Shown: piece after piece, positions 1-6,272 of the stretch
Position numbering within the stretch: position 1 is the stretch's first letter
How the letters are laid out: the number at the start of each line of letters is the position of its first letter
Assembly: GCA_020846105.1 (NCBI GenBank)
Contig: JADLEN010000358.1
Span: forward strand, 1 to 6,272
DNA: 6,272 nt
Reading direction: 5' to 3'
DNA from: Chitinophagaceae bacterium
GTDB taxonomy: Bacteria; Bacteroidota; Bacteroidia; Chitinophagales; Chitinophagaceae
Made by a program: the position numbers and the translations under genes
Notes under the pieces: model-generated
Told to the model about the DNA's origin: nothing
What the model saw: only the letters and a program-made list of their open reading frames with translations
Database searches by the model: none

Positions 1-197
1 ACAATAATCTATAAACTATAGAAGACATTTGGATTTCGAAGGGTTGAAAATATTTCAAGCATCTATAACTCCTTCTATGCAATAAATTTAATAAACACCA
101 AATTATTTATTGCCTTCATCAGTGGCAAATACAGTACAAATGTAGTGGAAACTAGCAAGTAATACAAGTTAATATTGCATATTATTTAAAAACAAAC
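1..197. other. AT-rich 5' flank without a gene
   Basis: All three forward frames hit stops within the first 25 bases, so no upstream gene tail enters the window beyond that. I looked for the Bacteroidota promoter pattern (TTG or TTTG near -33 and TAnnTTTG near -7) and found only a one-mismatch -7-like TAAATTTA at 83-90 without a well-spaced partner, so I do not call a promoter. A promoter for the large gene is presumably in this stretch, but that is inference from position only. Confidence 0.5.
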
Positions 198-3100
198 ATG
201 ATGAGCTACAAAATAAATACGGATTTGGATAAGCTATTATCGCTGCCATTGACTGAGCGTATTAACCTAATTGAGCATTATTTGCTAGATAACAAAGTGA
301 ACAAGGAAGAAAAGGCCGAACCATACATGAATAGCTTTAGCCCCACCAAGCGAATTGGCACAGCAAGAAAAAGCATATGTTTAATATCAGTGATGCTATT
401 TTGTCTCGTGTTTTACTCAAAAAACACTTACGCACAACCGAGTAGCTTAACCTGTAACACTGCTGAATTGATGGTTCCTGCTTCGCATTCAAGTATGAGC
501 CAGACAAGTAGTGGATTCATTGGGTGGCCTTTTCATGGGGTAAATAATCCAGGTAATGTGATCAATGCTACAACTAGTGATTATGCTACGCTTAGGTCAA
601 TTCTCGGGACAAATGAATATATTTCTGTAAAGGATGGCGCGGCAGGCGCAAGTGGGTATAGTGCGGGCAGTTATGCCGGTTTCGAAATGGCTACATCAGG
701 GCTTTTAACTTTAACCGCATTAAGTAATATTACTATTAGCACCTATTTGGCCGGTGCCTTTGTAGAATCAAAAGCTGTGGATGCCTCATTGCTTTCTGTA
801 AGTTTGCTTACAACAGGTGCAAAAGGCAAAGTAGGCTTTGTAACTACTGCCGCTTTTGATGAGGTTAGAATTTCAACATCAGCTTTTTTAAGTTTGGGAG
901 ATATTCAGGTTTATAATGCCGTAATTGAAAAATATTGTGCTGGCCCAGCACTTGCTTGTAATACACAAACTGCAATTTCATCGCCTAATTTTCCTTTATC
1001 TATTAACAACGCAAATTCTGGATTGGTAAGTGGAGCTACTACGTCAAACATTGAGAATGTAATTAGTAGCTCTATTTTGGACTATGCAACTTTATCCATT
1101 CCGGCAAGCGTTTTAGCATCATCATCCATTTCTGTAGTGGATAATGTAACAACACACCTTTCTGGCACATTTGCAGGATTCGATATTGAATCTTCAAGCT
1201 TATTAAGCGCTGGAGTATTAAGTAGTATTACTATTTCTACCTACAACAATGGTGTTGCAACTGGCGATTTTGCTACTGCAGGAGATTTAGTTTCTGCAGG
1301 CTCTACCATACTTACAGGTACTAGCAGGCAAGTAATTGGCTTCCTGACTTCACAAGATTTTGACGAAGTAAAGTTGACAATAAATGGAGTTAAACTCTTA
1401 TCCTCATACAAGATATATAGTGTGGTTCTCGAATCTTTTTGCTCGTCTAGCCTCCCAACATGTAATACCCTATCTACAAGGTATAATCCACAAGACCCAG
1501 TATATATAAACGGGACTAATACAGGTGTTGACGCTATTGCTTGCGTTGCCTGTACCATTTCTAATAGTCAAAACGCAATTGATAATAACCCTTCCAATTA
1601 CGCTTCAATATTTTTGAGTGCAGGTGTTGCTACGTCTGCAAGTTTTTCTGTCGCCAATGCGCTAGATACGTATCCTGCCGGCACATATGCAGGCTTTGAC
1701 ATTGAATCCAACACATTATTGTCTGCTGCAGTAATAAGCGGATCCGTAATAAAACTATACAACAATGGAAGCTTAGTACAGACTAGCGTTGGCAATGCCT
1801 TAATAATAGGCGCAACATCGTCTTTGTTAGTAGGTACCAGTAGGCAAACAGCAGGCATTGTGAGCACAGTCGCTTTTGACGAAGTACAAATATCATTCAA
1901 CCAATTGGTAGGTGCAGATTTAGGTACTATAAAAATATACGGTACTGTGCTCGAAAAAACTTGCGCTCCAAGCGTTTTATGTAACTCTAGCTATTACCTC
2001 AGTGGAAGTAATTTCCCAACTGTTATCAATGCACAGCGTACTGGCATTTCGGGAGTGGTAAGTGCACTTGCTGGCATAAATGATGCATGGAATGTAGTGA
2101 GCCCAAGCGTTACAGATTATGCAACAATTACAAACACAGCAGCTGTTGCGGCACTTTCTTCTATTTCCGTTTTAGACCCTATTACCACATACCCCAAAGG
2201 TACTTTTGCTGGTTTTGTAATCAGCACGCCAGTTGCACCATTAGTATTACTTGATTTATTTAATGCAATTACCATTAGCACCTATAACAACAATGTAATT
2301 CAAGAAACAAAATCTGGATCGTCGTTAATAGACCTTACTGTTTTAGCGAGGTTGATAGGCACGCCGGCAACGGGCACACCCTATAATTTAGGATTCACAA
2401 CTACACAAAATTTTGACGAAATAAGAATTACCGTTTCAAGCCTAGTAGGAGTGAGCCTTTTAGGGGGTGGCTTGGGCAGCGAACTAAATGTATATGGCGC
2501 ATTTATTGACACAAGGACTTCAGACAAAAGCTCTGCATTAATTACATGTCAAAAAACAAACCCCGACTTTAATACAGCGTATTTAGGTTTTTCTATCTCA
2601 GGCAATGTAAGCACCAACGATTTTGTAACTACAAATACAAGATACGGAACGCCAGTTGCAGACGCAGCCAACCCAGCAACAACATTGCCAGTAATGAATA
2701 CGAACGGATCATACACCTTCACCCCTACCAAAGAAGGAGTTTATATTTTTAGTGTACCTGTATGCGCATCCGACTCTTCCATAAATTGCCCAATGGAATT
2801 GCTTACAATTACAGTTCTAAAAAGCAATATCATCAACACCAACCCTCCTGTTGCCAATACAGATATTGCCTATACAAGCTATAACACAAGCGTTGATATT
2901 AATTCGCTTGCAAATGACAAGGCTGGCGACAATACACTATTAATTGACAATTCAAGTATTACCCTCATCGACTTGAATGGTGTAGCTGCTGGTAACACTA
3001 AAAATGGAGGTACTGCTACAGTAAGTACAGCCACTGGAATAATAACCTATACGCCACCATTAAATTTTATCGGAACAGATACAATTCGATACAGCATTTG

Positions 3101-5567
3101 CGACAACAACTCGCCTGCCCAATGCGCGCAAGCATATCAAATAGTCACGGTTTTGGCGCCAAGTTCATCAAATACAACCTCTGCTTCAGATGATTATCAA
3201 TCCAATATTTCAGGTGTATCTGTAAACGGCTATGTAAAAACCAATGACAATGACGCTGAAGGAGATATACAAACCATTACAGCCAATTCTATAACTAATG
3301 CAAATTATTCATTTAATCTATTAGCGGACGGTAGTTATACATTCGCACCTAGCAACACATTTGTAGGCACTGCTAATATTATTTATCAAACTTGTGATAA
3401 TGGCACTCCATCGGCATGTGCAAATGCTACACTCACTGTTTTGGTAGACTATAATTACCACACCAATCCAGATATCAATAGTGGCTTTGTAGGCAAAAAC
3501 ATCAATGGTGATTTAAGTACAAATGATATACTCAACAACACAGGTACTTATGGAACACCAATTGCAGATGGAGCAAACCCATTGGCAACTTTACCTACTA
3601 TAAACCCAGACGGTACATATACGTTTTTGCCTATGGAAAATGGTGTGTATAAATTTGTAGTGCCTGTATGCCCTACAGGTATGTCTAGTGGATGCCCTAC
3701 AGAATTACTTACAATTTATGCGCTAAGACCACAATTAGCAACATTTCAAAATGGACCTGTTGCTAATACAGATATTGCTACGACTTTCAAAAATACCTCA
3801 GTTGAAATAAACTCTTTAGCCAATGACGCTGCAGGCTCACAATACACCTCAATAGACATTGGTAGTATATCTATTAATGACTTGAATGGAGCAGCATCGG
3901 GCAACACTAAAAATGGAGGTACCGCAACAGTAAATTTGCTCAATGGGAATATCACCTATTCACCACCTACAGGATTTTTGGGTACAGACTCTATTAGCTA
4001 TACCGTATGTGACAATCAAACTCCTGCCAAATGTGCTACTGCATTCCAAATAATTACAGTAAAAAATGTAGGCGATCCTAATACAACTGTTGCAACAGAC
4101 GATTATAAAATGACCTTATCGGGCACTTCTGTATCAGGCAATGTAAAAAACAACGATAGCGATCCTGAAGGCAATACACAAACAGTAACCGCCAAGTCCC
4201 TATCAACTGTAGATTATTCATTTAGCCTTTTGGCTGATGGCAGTTACACCTTTACGCCTAGCGCTACCTTTTATGGACCGGTAGATGTCACCTATCAAAC
4301 TTGTGACAATGGCACACCTAGCGCTTGCGCAAATGCTACAATACACTTTTTAGTAGGTCCAAATTGGTTAAGTGAACCAGATTTTAATGCTGGATTCATT
4401 GGTAATACCATAAACGGAAATGCCAACACAAATGACAAAGTACCCACAGGCAGCTCTTATGGAAGCCCTACCGCAGATGCTGGAAACCCAACAAGTAGCC
4501 TACCAACAGTCAACCCTGATGGCTCCTATAGCTTTACACCTACCCTAGCTGGCGTATATCATTTTTCTATTCCAATATGCCCATCAGGAGTTACCGTAGA
4601 TTGCCCTCTTGAAATGTTAACAATAACGGTGCTTGACAATACACCCGGTGGCACAAACCCACCAATTGCCAATACCGACATTGCAAACGCGTTATTCAAC
4701 ACCCCTATTGTCATTAACACCTTGGCAAATGATAGGGCGGGCACACCAAGCGCCAACATTGTACCATCAAGTGTTTCCATCACAGACCTTAATGGCGCTG
4801 CAGCAGGCAATACGCTACGAGGTGGTACCGCTGTGGCAGACCCTTTAACAGGAGAAATCACCTACACACCAGCAACTGGATTCGCCGGAATAGACTCCAT
4901 AAAATATACAGTCTGCGACAACCAAACAATTCCTTTATGTGCAAGTGCATATCAAGTTATTAATGTGCAAACTTTAGGCGCCCCCAACAGCACAATTGCA
5001 GGAGACGATTTCGAAAATGTTTTGGCTGGGTCAACAGTGTACGGGAATGTAAAAAATAACGATAGTGACCCCGAGGGTGATGCACAAACCGTAACCCCAC
5101 TTACGATATCAACAGTCGATTATGACTTTACGCTAGCTGCTGACGGCAACTATACCTTTACGCCTAGCGCATTGTTTAATGGCCCAACAGACATTGTATA
5201 TCAAACTTGTGATAATGGAACACCTAGCGTGTGTGCCAATGCAACAATGCACTTTCTTGTTTCCAATGCCGCATTCCCTCTCCCATTACTGCTGCTTGAC
5301 TTCAGTGTAGCGGAGCTTAACTGTAATACCACTATCAAATGGGTAACAGCCGAAAATAATAACCCAGAAAGTATCAATGTTCAAAACAGTACGGATGGCA
5401 AAAACTGGTCGACAATAAAAATAGCACCACAAAAATCCGAACAAAATTCATTTACTATAAACATACAATCACAAAAGGGGCAAAATTATTATCGATTAAT
5501 TGCTGAAGATGCAGATGGAACCATTAGTTTCTCAAAAACAATAGCCATTCAAAGTAATTGCAGTTGA
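198..5567 (+). CDS. Giant secreted repeat protein (adhesin-like), cut off by TGA before its T9SS sorting domain
   Basis: This gene encodes 1789 residues from ATG 198. A second in-frame ATG at 327 (residue 44) directly precedes a classic signal peptide and may be the true start, giving about 1746 residues. Visible order: residues 1-43, a charged helical extension; 44-79, signal peptide with likely cleavage after A79; 84 to about 782, four A repeats; 788-1690, three B super-repeats with Ig/cadherin-like (Big_9-type) units; about 1697-1789, a fibronectin-III-like module of the kind usually found just before T9SS sorting domains (STDGKNW and NYYRL motifs). There is no catalytic motif. A cell-surface or extracellular role in adhesion or matrix formation is inferred from the architecture. 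The frame ends at TGA 5565-5567 and continues unbroken into a sorting domain up to 5801, so this is probably the truncated main part of one T9SS cargo gene. The start is uncertain; the reading frame itself is not. Confidence 0.9.
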   Translation: MMSYKINTDLDKLLSLPLTERINLIEHYLLDNKVNKEEKAEPYMNSFSPTKRIGTARKSICLISVMLFCLVFYSKNTYAQPSSLTCNTAELMVPASHSSMSQTSSGFIGWPFHGVNNPGNVINATTSDYATLRSILGTNEYISVKDGAAGASGYSAGSYAGFEMATSGLLTLTALSNITISTYLAGAFVESKAVDASLLSVSLLTTGAKGKVGFVTTAAFDEVRISTSAFLSLGDIQVYNAVIEKYCAGPALACNTQTAISSPNFPLSINNANSGLVSGATTSNIENVISSSILDYATLSIPASVLASSSISVVDNVTTHLSGTFAGFDIESSSLLSAGVLSSITISTYNNGVATGDFATAGDLVSAGSTILTGTSRQVIGFLTSQDFDEVKLTINGVKLLSSYKIYSVVLESFCSSSLPTCNTLSTRYNPQDPVYINGTNTGVDAIACVACTISNSQNAIDNNPSNYASIFLSAGVATSASFSVANALDTYPAGTYAGFDIESNTLLSAAVISGSVIKLYNNGSLVQTSVGNALIIGATSSLLVGTSRQTAGIVSTVAFDEVQISFNQLVGADLGTIKIYGTVLEKTCAPSVLCNSSYYLSGSNFPTVINAQRTGISGVVSALAGINDAWNVVSPSVTDYATITNTAAVAALSSISVLDPITTYPKGTFAGFVISTPVAPLVLLDLFNAITISTYNNNVIQETKSGSSLIDLTVLARLIGTPATGTPYNLGFTTTQNFDEIRITVSSLVGVSLLGGGLGSELNVYGAFIDTRTSDKSSALITCQKTNPDFNTAYLGFSISGNVSTNDFVTTNTRYGTPVADAANPATTLPVMNTNGSYTFTPTKEGVYIFSVPVCASDSSINCPMELLTITVLKSNIINTNPPVANTDIAYTSYNTSVDINSLANDKAGDNTLLIDNSSITLIDLNGVAAGNTKNGGTATVSTATGIITYTPPLNFIGTDTIRYSICDNNSPAQCAQAYQIVTVLAPSSSNTTSASDDYQSNISGVSVNGYVKTNDNDAEGDIQTITANSITNANYSFNLLADGSYTFAPSNTFVGTANIIYQTCDNGTPSACANATLTVLVDYNYHTNPDINSGFVGKNINGDLSTNDILNNTGTYGTPIADGANPLATLPTINPDGTYTFLPMENGVYKFVVPVCPTGMSSGCPTELLTIYALRPQLATFQNGPVANTDIATTFKNTSVEINSLANDAAGSQYTSIDIGSISINDLNGAASGNTKNGGTATVNLLNGNITYSPPTGFLGTDSISYTVCDNQTPAKCATAFQIITVKNVGDPNTTVATDDYKMTLSGTSVSGNVKNNDSDPEGNTQTVTAKSLSTVDYSFSLLADGSYTFTPSATFYGPVDVTYQTCDNGTPSACANATIHFLVGPNWLSEPDFNAGFIGNTINGNANTNDKVPTGSSYGSPTADAGNPTSSLPTVNPDGSYSFTPTLAGVYHFSIPICPSGVTVDCPLEMLTITVLDNTPGGTNPPIANTDIANALFNTPIVINTLANDRAGTPSANIVPSSVSITDLNGAAAGNTLRGGTAVADPLTGEITYTPATGFAGIDSIKYTVCDNQTIPLCASAYQVINVQTLGAPNSTIAGDDFENVLAGSTVYGNVKNNDSDPEGDAQTVTPLTISTVDYDFTLAADGNYTFTPSALFNGPTDIVYQTCDNGTPSVCANATMHFLVSNAAFPLPLLLLDFSVAELNCNTTIKWVTAENNNPESINVQNSTDGKNWSTIKIAPQKSEQNSFTINIQSQKGQNYYRLIAEDADGTISFSKTIAIQSNCS
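222..305 (+). other. N-terminal segment resembling an addiction-module (Unstab_antitox) helix
   Basis: Residues 9-36 read as a leucine-rich amphipathic stretch (KLLSLPLTERINLIEHYLLD). This resembles the opening of small putative addiction-module components (PF09720, TIGR02574), whose typical pattern is leucines, LP, ER, then a helix ending in LLDSL. A secreted protein does not normally carry such a cytoplasmic-looking segment ahead of its signal peptide. It may be a fragment of a small gene fused in frame, or untranslated leader if the start is 327. The similarity is judged by eye over about 20 residues and is weak. Confidence 0.25.
303..315 (+). promoter_or_regulatory. Possible Shine-Dalgarno-like purine tract for the start at 327
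   Basis: The purine run AAGGAAGAAAAGG ends 11 bases before the ATG at 327, which begins the signal peptide. The ATG at 198 has only an A-rich leader (AAAAACAAAC) and no Shine-Dalgarno. Bacteroidota often initiate without a strong Shine-Dalgarno, so this only mildly favours 327. The spacing is longer than ideal. Confidence 0.3.
327..434 (+). other. Sec signal peptide (residues 44-79)
   Basis: After M44 come basic residues (K51, R52, R57, K58), a hydrophobic core at about residues 60-73 (ICLISVMLFCLVFY), and a polar end with the cleavage-like site NTYA before QPSS, so cleavage is likely after A79. This is a type I Sec signal: there is no lipobox cysteine at the cleavage point. It fits T9SS cargo, which crosses the inner membrane by Sec first. 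With the start at 198 the core would lie about 60 residues in, unusually far, which is the main argument for the start at 327. Confidence 0.8.
447..2543 (+). repeat. Array A: four tandem repeats of about 168-190 residues
   Basis: Units lie at about 447-950, 951-1454, 1455-1973 and 1974-2543 (residues 84-251, 252-419, 420-592, 593-782). Each opens with C-N-(T/S) and shares, in order: DYAT or NYAS; a SISV-type strand; T(Y/H).xG(T/S)(F/Y)AGF; (I/V)(T/K)(I/L).TY or LYNNG; a G(F/I).(T/S) strand; FDE(V/I).(I/L); and a final (V/I)Y..V(L/I)E..C. The opening cysteines of units 1, 2 and 3 are exactly 168 residues apart (C86, C254, C422). Unit 4 is longer because of insertions and lacks the usual closing cysteine in place. 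The composition suggests all-beta domains. I do not recognise a named family with certainty; a carbohydrate- or surface-binding role is only a guess. Confidence 0.85.
2559..5267 (+). repeat. Array B: three tandem super-repeats of about 300 residues, each of three beta-sandwich-like units
   Basis: Super-repeats lie at 2559-3464, 3465-4373 and 4374-5267 (residues 788-1089, 1090-1392, 1393-1690). Each holds a first unit beginning (N/E)PD(F/I)N..(F/Y).G with YG(T/S)P.AD and G(S/T)Y.F.P. The second unit begins P(V/I)ANTDIA, with IN(S/T)LAND.AG, NGGTA-like and GTDSI-like strands; it resembles Ig/cadherin-like Big_9 domains (PF17963). Second units start near 2844, 3756 and 4659. The third unit begins near 3183, 4092 and 4998, with DD(Y/F), V..ND.D.EG and YQTCDNGTPS. 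All nine units have C-x7-C before the last strand. The acidic NDSDPEGD-type segments could bind calcium, as in related domains. Third units 2 and 3 match at about 51 of 68 positions by hand count, so these two copies are the more similar pair. Confidence 0.9.
5274..5564 (+). other. Fibronectin-III-like module preceding the sorting domain
   Basis: Residues 1693-1789 start with a hydrophobic FPLPLLLLDFS strand, then C-N-T-T-I-K-W, NSTDGKNWSTI, a GQNYYRL strand, a D.DG turn and a final SKTIAI strand ending in SNCS. In Bacteroidota this module, often with one cysteine in its first strand and one at its end, commonly sits immediately before a type A sorting domain. Both cysteines are present, so the module is complete and the TGA falls in the following linker. 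Confidence 0.75.
5565..5567 (+). other. In-frame TGA separating the large protein from its sorting domain
   Basis: The codons around it read AAT TGC AGT TGA AAC ACC GAT TTG AAA, and the same frame stays open to TAA at 5799-5801. It is the only TGA in more than 1860 codons of this frame, and tryptophan is encoded by TGG in the gene, so genome-wide recoding of TGA is unlikely. One base change (for example from TCA, GGA, CGA or TGG) would restore a continuous protein. Confidence 0.85.
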
Positions 5568-5576
5568 AACACCGAT

Positions 5577-5801
5577 TTGAAATTATACCCTAACCCTTGT
5601 ATGAATTTCCTCAACATTTCAGGCAACTATAAAAATCTTTCTTATAGCATATCAGACATTAATGGCCGTATTATTAAAAATGAAATTATCGGAGATAATA
5701 CTAAAATAAAGCTAGCGGAAATAAATTCAGGATTATATATTATCAACATCTTGGTAGATGGACAATCAAGTAGCCACATGATTGAAATTAAAAAACCATA
5801 A
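5577..5801 (+). CDS. T9SS type A C-terminal sorting domain, severed 3' end of the upstream gene
   Basis: The reading frame is identical to that of the large upstream gene and runs uninterrupted from 5568, just after its TGA. The protein shows the features of the Por_Secre_tail/TIGR04183 type A sorting domain: LKLYPNP at the start, then an NISG strand, YSISDINGR, an IKLAEINSGLYII strand pair, and a final MIEIKK strand. Length (about 75 residues) is normal. In intact cargo this domain directs export through the outer-membrane T9SS translocon and is removed or exchanged for an anchor. As a free gene it makes little sense: the TTG at 5577 has no ribosome site, the internal ATG at 5601 would cut off the YPNP motif, and there is no signal peptide. 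It is most likely the orphaned tail of one 198-5801 gene and is probably not made unless the TGA is read through. Confidence 0.8.
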   Translation: MKLYPNPCMNFLNISGNYKNLSYSISDINGRIIKNEIIGDNTKIKLAEINSGLYIINILVDGQSSSHMIEIKKP

Positions 5802-5815
5802 GGAATACACTAACT

Positions 5816-5860
5816 ACAAAAACAGCTGCCCAACATCTTGTGTCAGCTGTTTTTGTTTTA
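5816..5860 (+). terminator. Intrinsic terminator, possibly bidirectional
   Basis: ACAAAAACAGCTG (5816-5828) and CAGCTGTTTTTGT (5844-5856) form a perfect 13-bp stem with a 15-base loop, followed by TTTA. The T-rich right arm supplies the U tract, and the A-rich left arm supplies one for the other strand. It begins 15 bases after the TAA of the sorting domain, as expected for the end of a single transcription unit starting before 198. Confidence 0.85.
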
Positions 5861-6195
5861 TACATCATCTATGAACATTTGCTGCAAAACAGCAACAAGC
5901 CAATTGCGATTGTAGAAAGTGAAAAGACTGCAATTATAGCAAGCGTATATATGCCCGATTATATTTGGCTTGCTACAGGTAGCCTTAATAATCTTTCTGC
6001 GGAGAAATGCGCGGTGCTAAACGGTCGCAGGGTTATTCTATTCCCGGACTTGAATGCTTTTGACAAATGGACAACTAAATCAAAGGAATTTTCGAAGCAT
6101 AATTCGCTTTTCGTTTCTGATTTTTAGAAATCAACGCCTCTGCCGAAGAAAAGATGAATGGTTGGGACATTGCAGATTACTTGCTGAAAGAATAG
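5840..6195 (+). pseudogene. Truncated and frameshifted DUF6371/TOPRIM-like gene remnant
   Basis: From about 5868 the frame reads EHLL, then NKPIAIVESEKTAIIAS, YIWLATGSLNNLS, EKCAVLNGRRVILFPDLNAF and DKW. This is the pattern I associate with the C-terminal TOPRIM-like part of DUF6371 proteins, found with primase-like zinc-finger regions on Bacteroidota mobile elements. The frame stops at TAG 6125-6127, but the homology continues one frame over (LEINASAEEKMNGWDIADYL and on to TAG 6193-6195). One T was apparently lost from the run at 6121-6125 (GATTTTTAG for GATTTTTTAGAA). The N-terminal majority of the usual protein is missing: the nominal GTG start at 5840 lies inside the terminator hairpin, and residues before EHLL look like read-through of that stem. 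The family name is from memory of the motif; the disruption is visible directly. Confidence 0.75.
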
Positions 6196-6219
6196 AAATA
6201 AAGCCTGAAAAGCTGCTTT

Positions 6220-6241
6220 TTGTGTCGTGGTTGTGTCGTGG
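6220..6241. repeat. Tandem duplication of an 11-bp unit
   Basis: TTGTGTCGTGG occurs twice back to back (6220-6230 and 6231-6241). It lies 25 bases after the end of the DUF6371-like remnant in a stretch (6196-6272) with no recognisable gene. It could be a slippage duplication or part of a larger repeated site cut by the window end. Confidence 0.6.
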
Positions 6242-6272
6242 AGTGAAAATAAAAAAGGGTTTCAATTGCTTG

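Noticed and set aside
110..128. Small inverted repeat TTGCC/GGCAA upstream of the gene.
   Set aside because: Only five base pairs with a nine-base loop in AT-rich sequence; such matches arise by chance.
1241..4861. Several minus-strand open frames of 60-105 codons (1241-1558, 1598-1900, 2549-2731, 3746-3955, 4559-4861) and a plus-strand one at 4633-4848.
   Set aside because: All lie inside the large repeat gene. The two at 3746-3955 and 4559-4861 resemble each other only because they are antisense to homologous B-unit repeats. None has a recognisable domain.
3072..4911. DTI/DSI tripeptides in each second B unit as Bacteroidota O-glycosylation sites (D-S/T-aliphatic).
   Set aside because: The tripeptide is part of the normal GTDSI-type strand motif of this domain family, so its recurrence is explained by the fold and is not evidence of glycosylation.
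5565..5567. TGA recoded as an amino acid (alternative genetic code).
   Set aside because: Only one TGA occurs in over 1860 codons of the frame and TGG is used for tryptophan. A recoded genome would be expected to use TGA repeatedly.
198..5567. Repeat arrays as a CRISPR or DNA-level satellite.
   Set aside because: Similarity is at the protein level with diverged synonymous positions and long units; there are no short identical repeats with spacers.
6208..6221. AAAAG-CTG-CTTTT mini hairpin followed by a T, as a terminator for the remnant.
   Set aside because: The stem has five pairs, four of them A-T, a three-base loop and almost no T tract after it; too weak to call.

Overview
The window looks like Bacteroidota chromosome, most likely from the Chitinophagales/Sphingobacteriales side. 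It is AT-rich. It carries a very large secreted repeat protein ending in the modules typical of type IX secretion (T9SS) cargo, and a fragment of a DUF6371-type gene known mainly from Bacteroidota mobile elements. No tRNA, rRNA, CRISPR array or complete insertion sequence is visible. The genus assignment is inference from protein style only.

Layout. Positions 1-197 are an AT-rich non-coding flank. Positions 198-5567 encode one giant protein of 1789 residues (about 1746 if the second start at 327 is used). It has a signal peptide, then four repeats of about 168-190 residues (array A), then three super-repeats of about 300 residues, each made of three beta-sandwich-like units (array B), then a fibronectin-III-like module. 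An in-frame TGA (5565-5567) stops translation. The same frame continues for 77 codons (5568-5798, TAA at 5799-5801) and encodes a clear T9SS type A C-terminal sorting domain with a YPNP motif. A perfect 13-bp inverted repeat followed by a T-rich tract (5816-5860) is a good intrinsic terminator and lies after the sorting domain, not after the TGA.

Interpretation. The two reading frames are best read as one ancestral gene for a surface or extracellular adhesin-like protein of about 1867 codons. Its secretion tag has been separated by a nonsense codon (mutation, sequencing error or, less likely, readthrough). As written, the large product would cross the inner membrane by Sec but lack the tag that T9SS uses for export and surface attachment.

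Downstream, about 5868-6195 is a decayed piece of a DUF6371/TOPRIM-like gene, truncated at its 5' end against the terminator and frameshifted in a T run at 6121-6125. After it, 6196-6272 holds no gene, only a tandem 11-bp duplication. The right end therefore looks like the scar of a mobile-element or rearrangement junction beside the adhesin gene.
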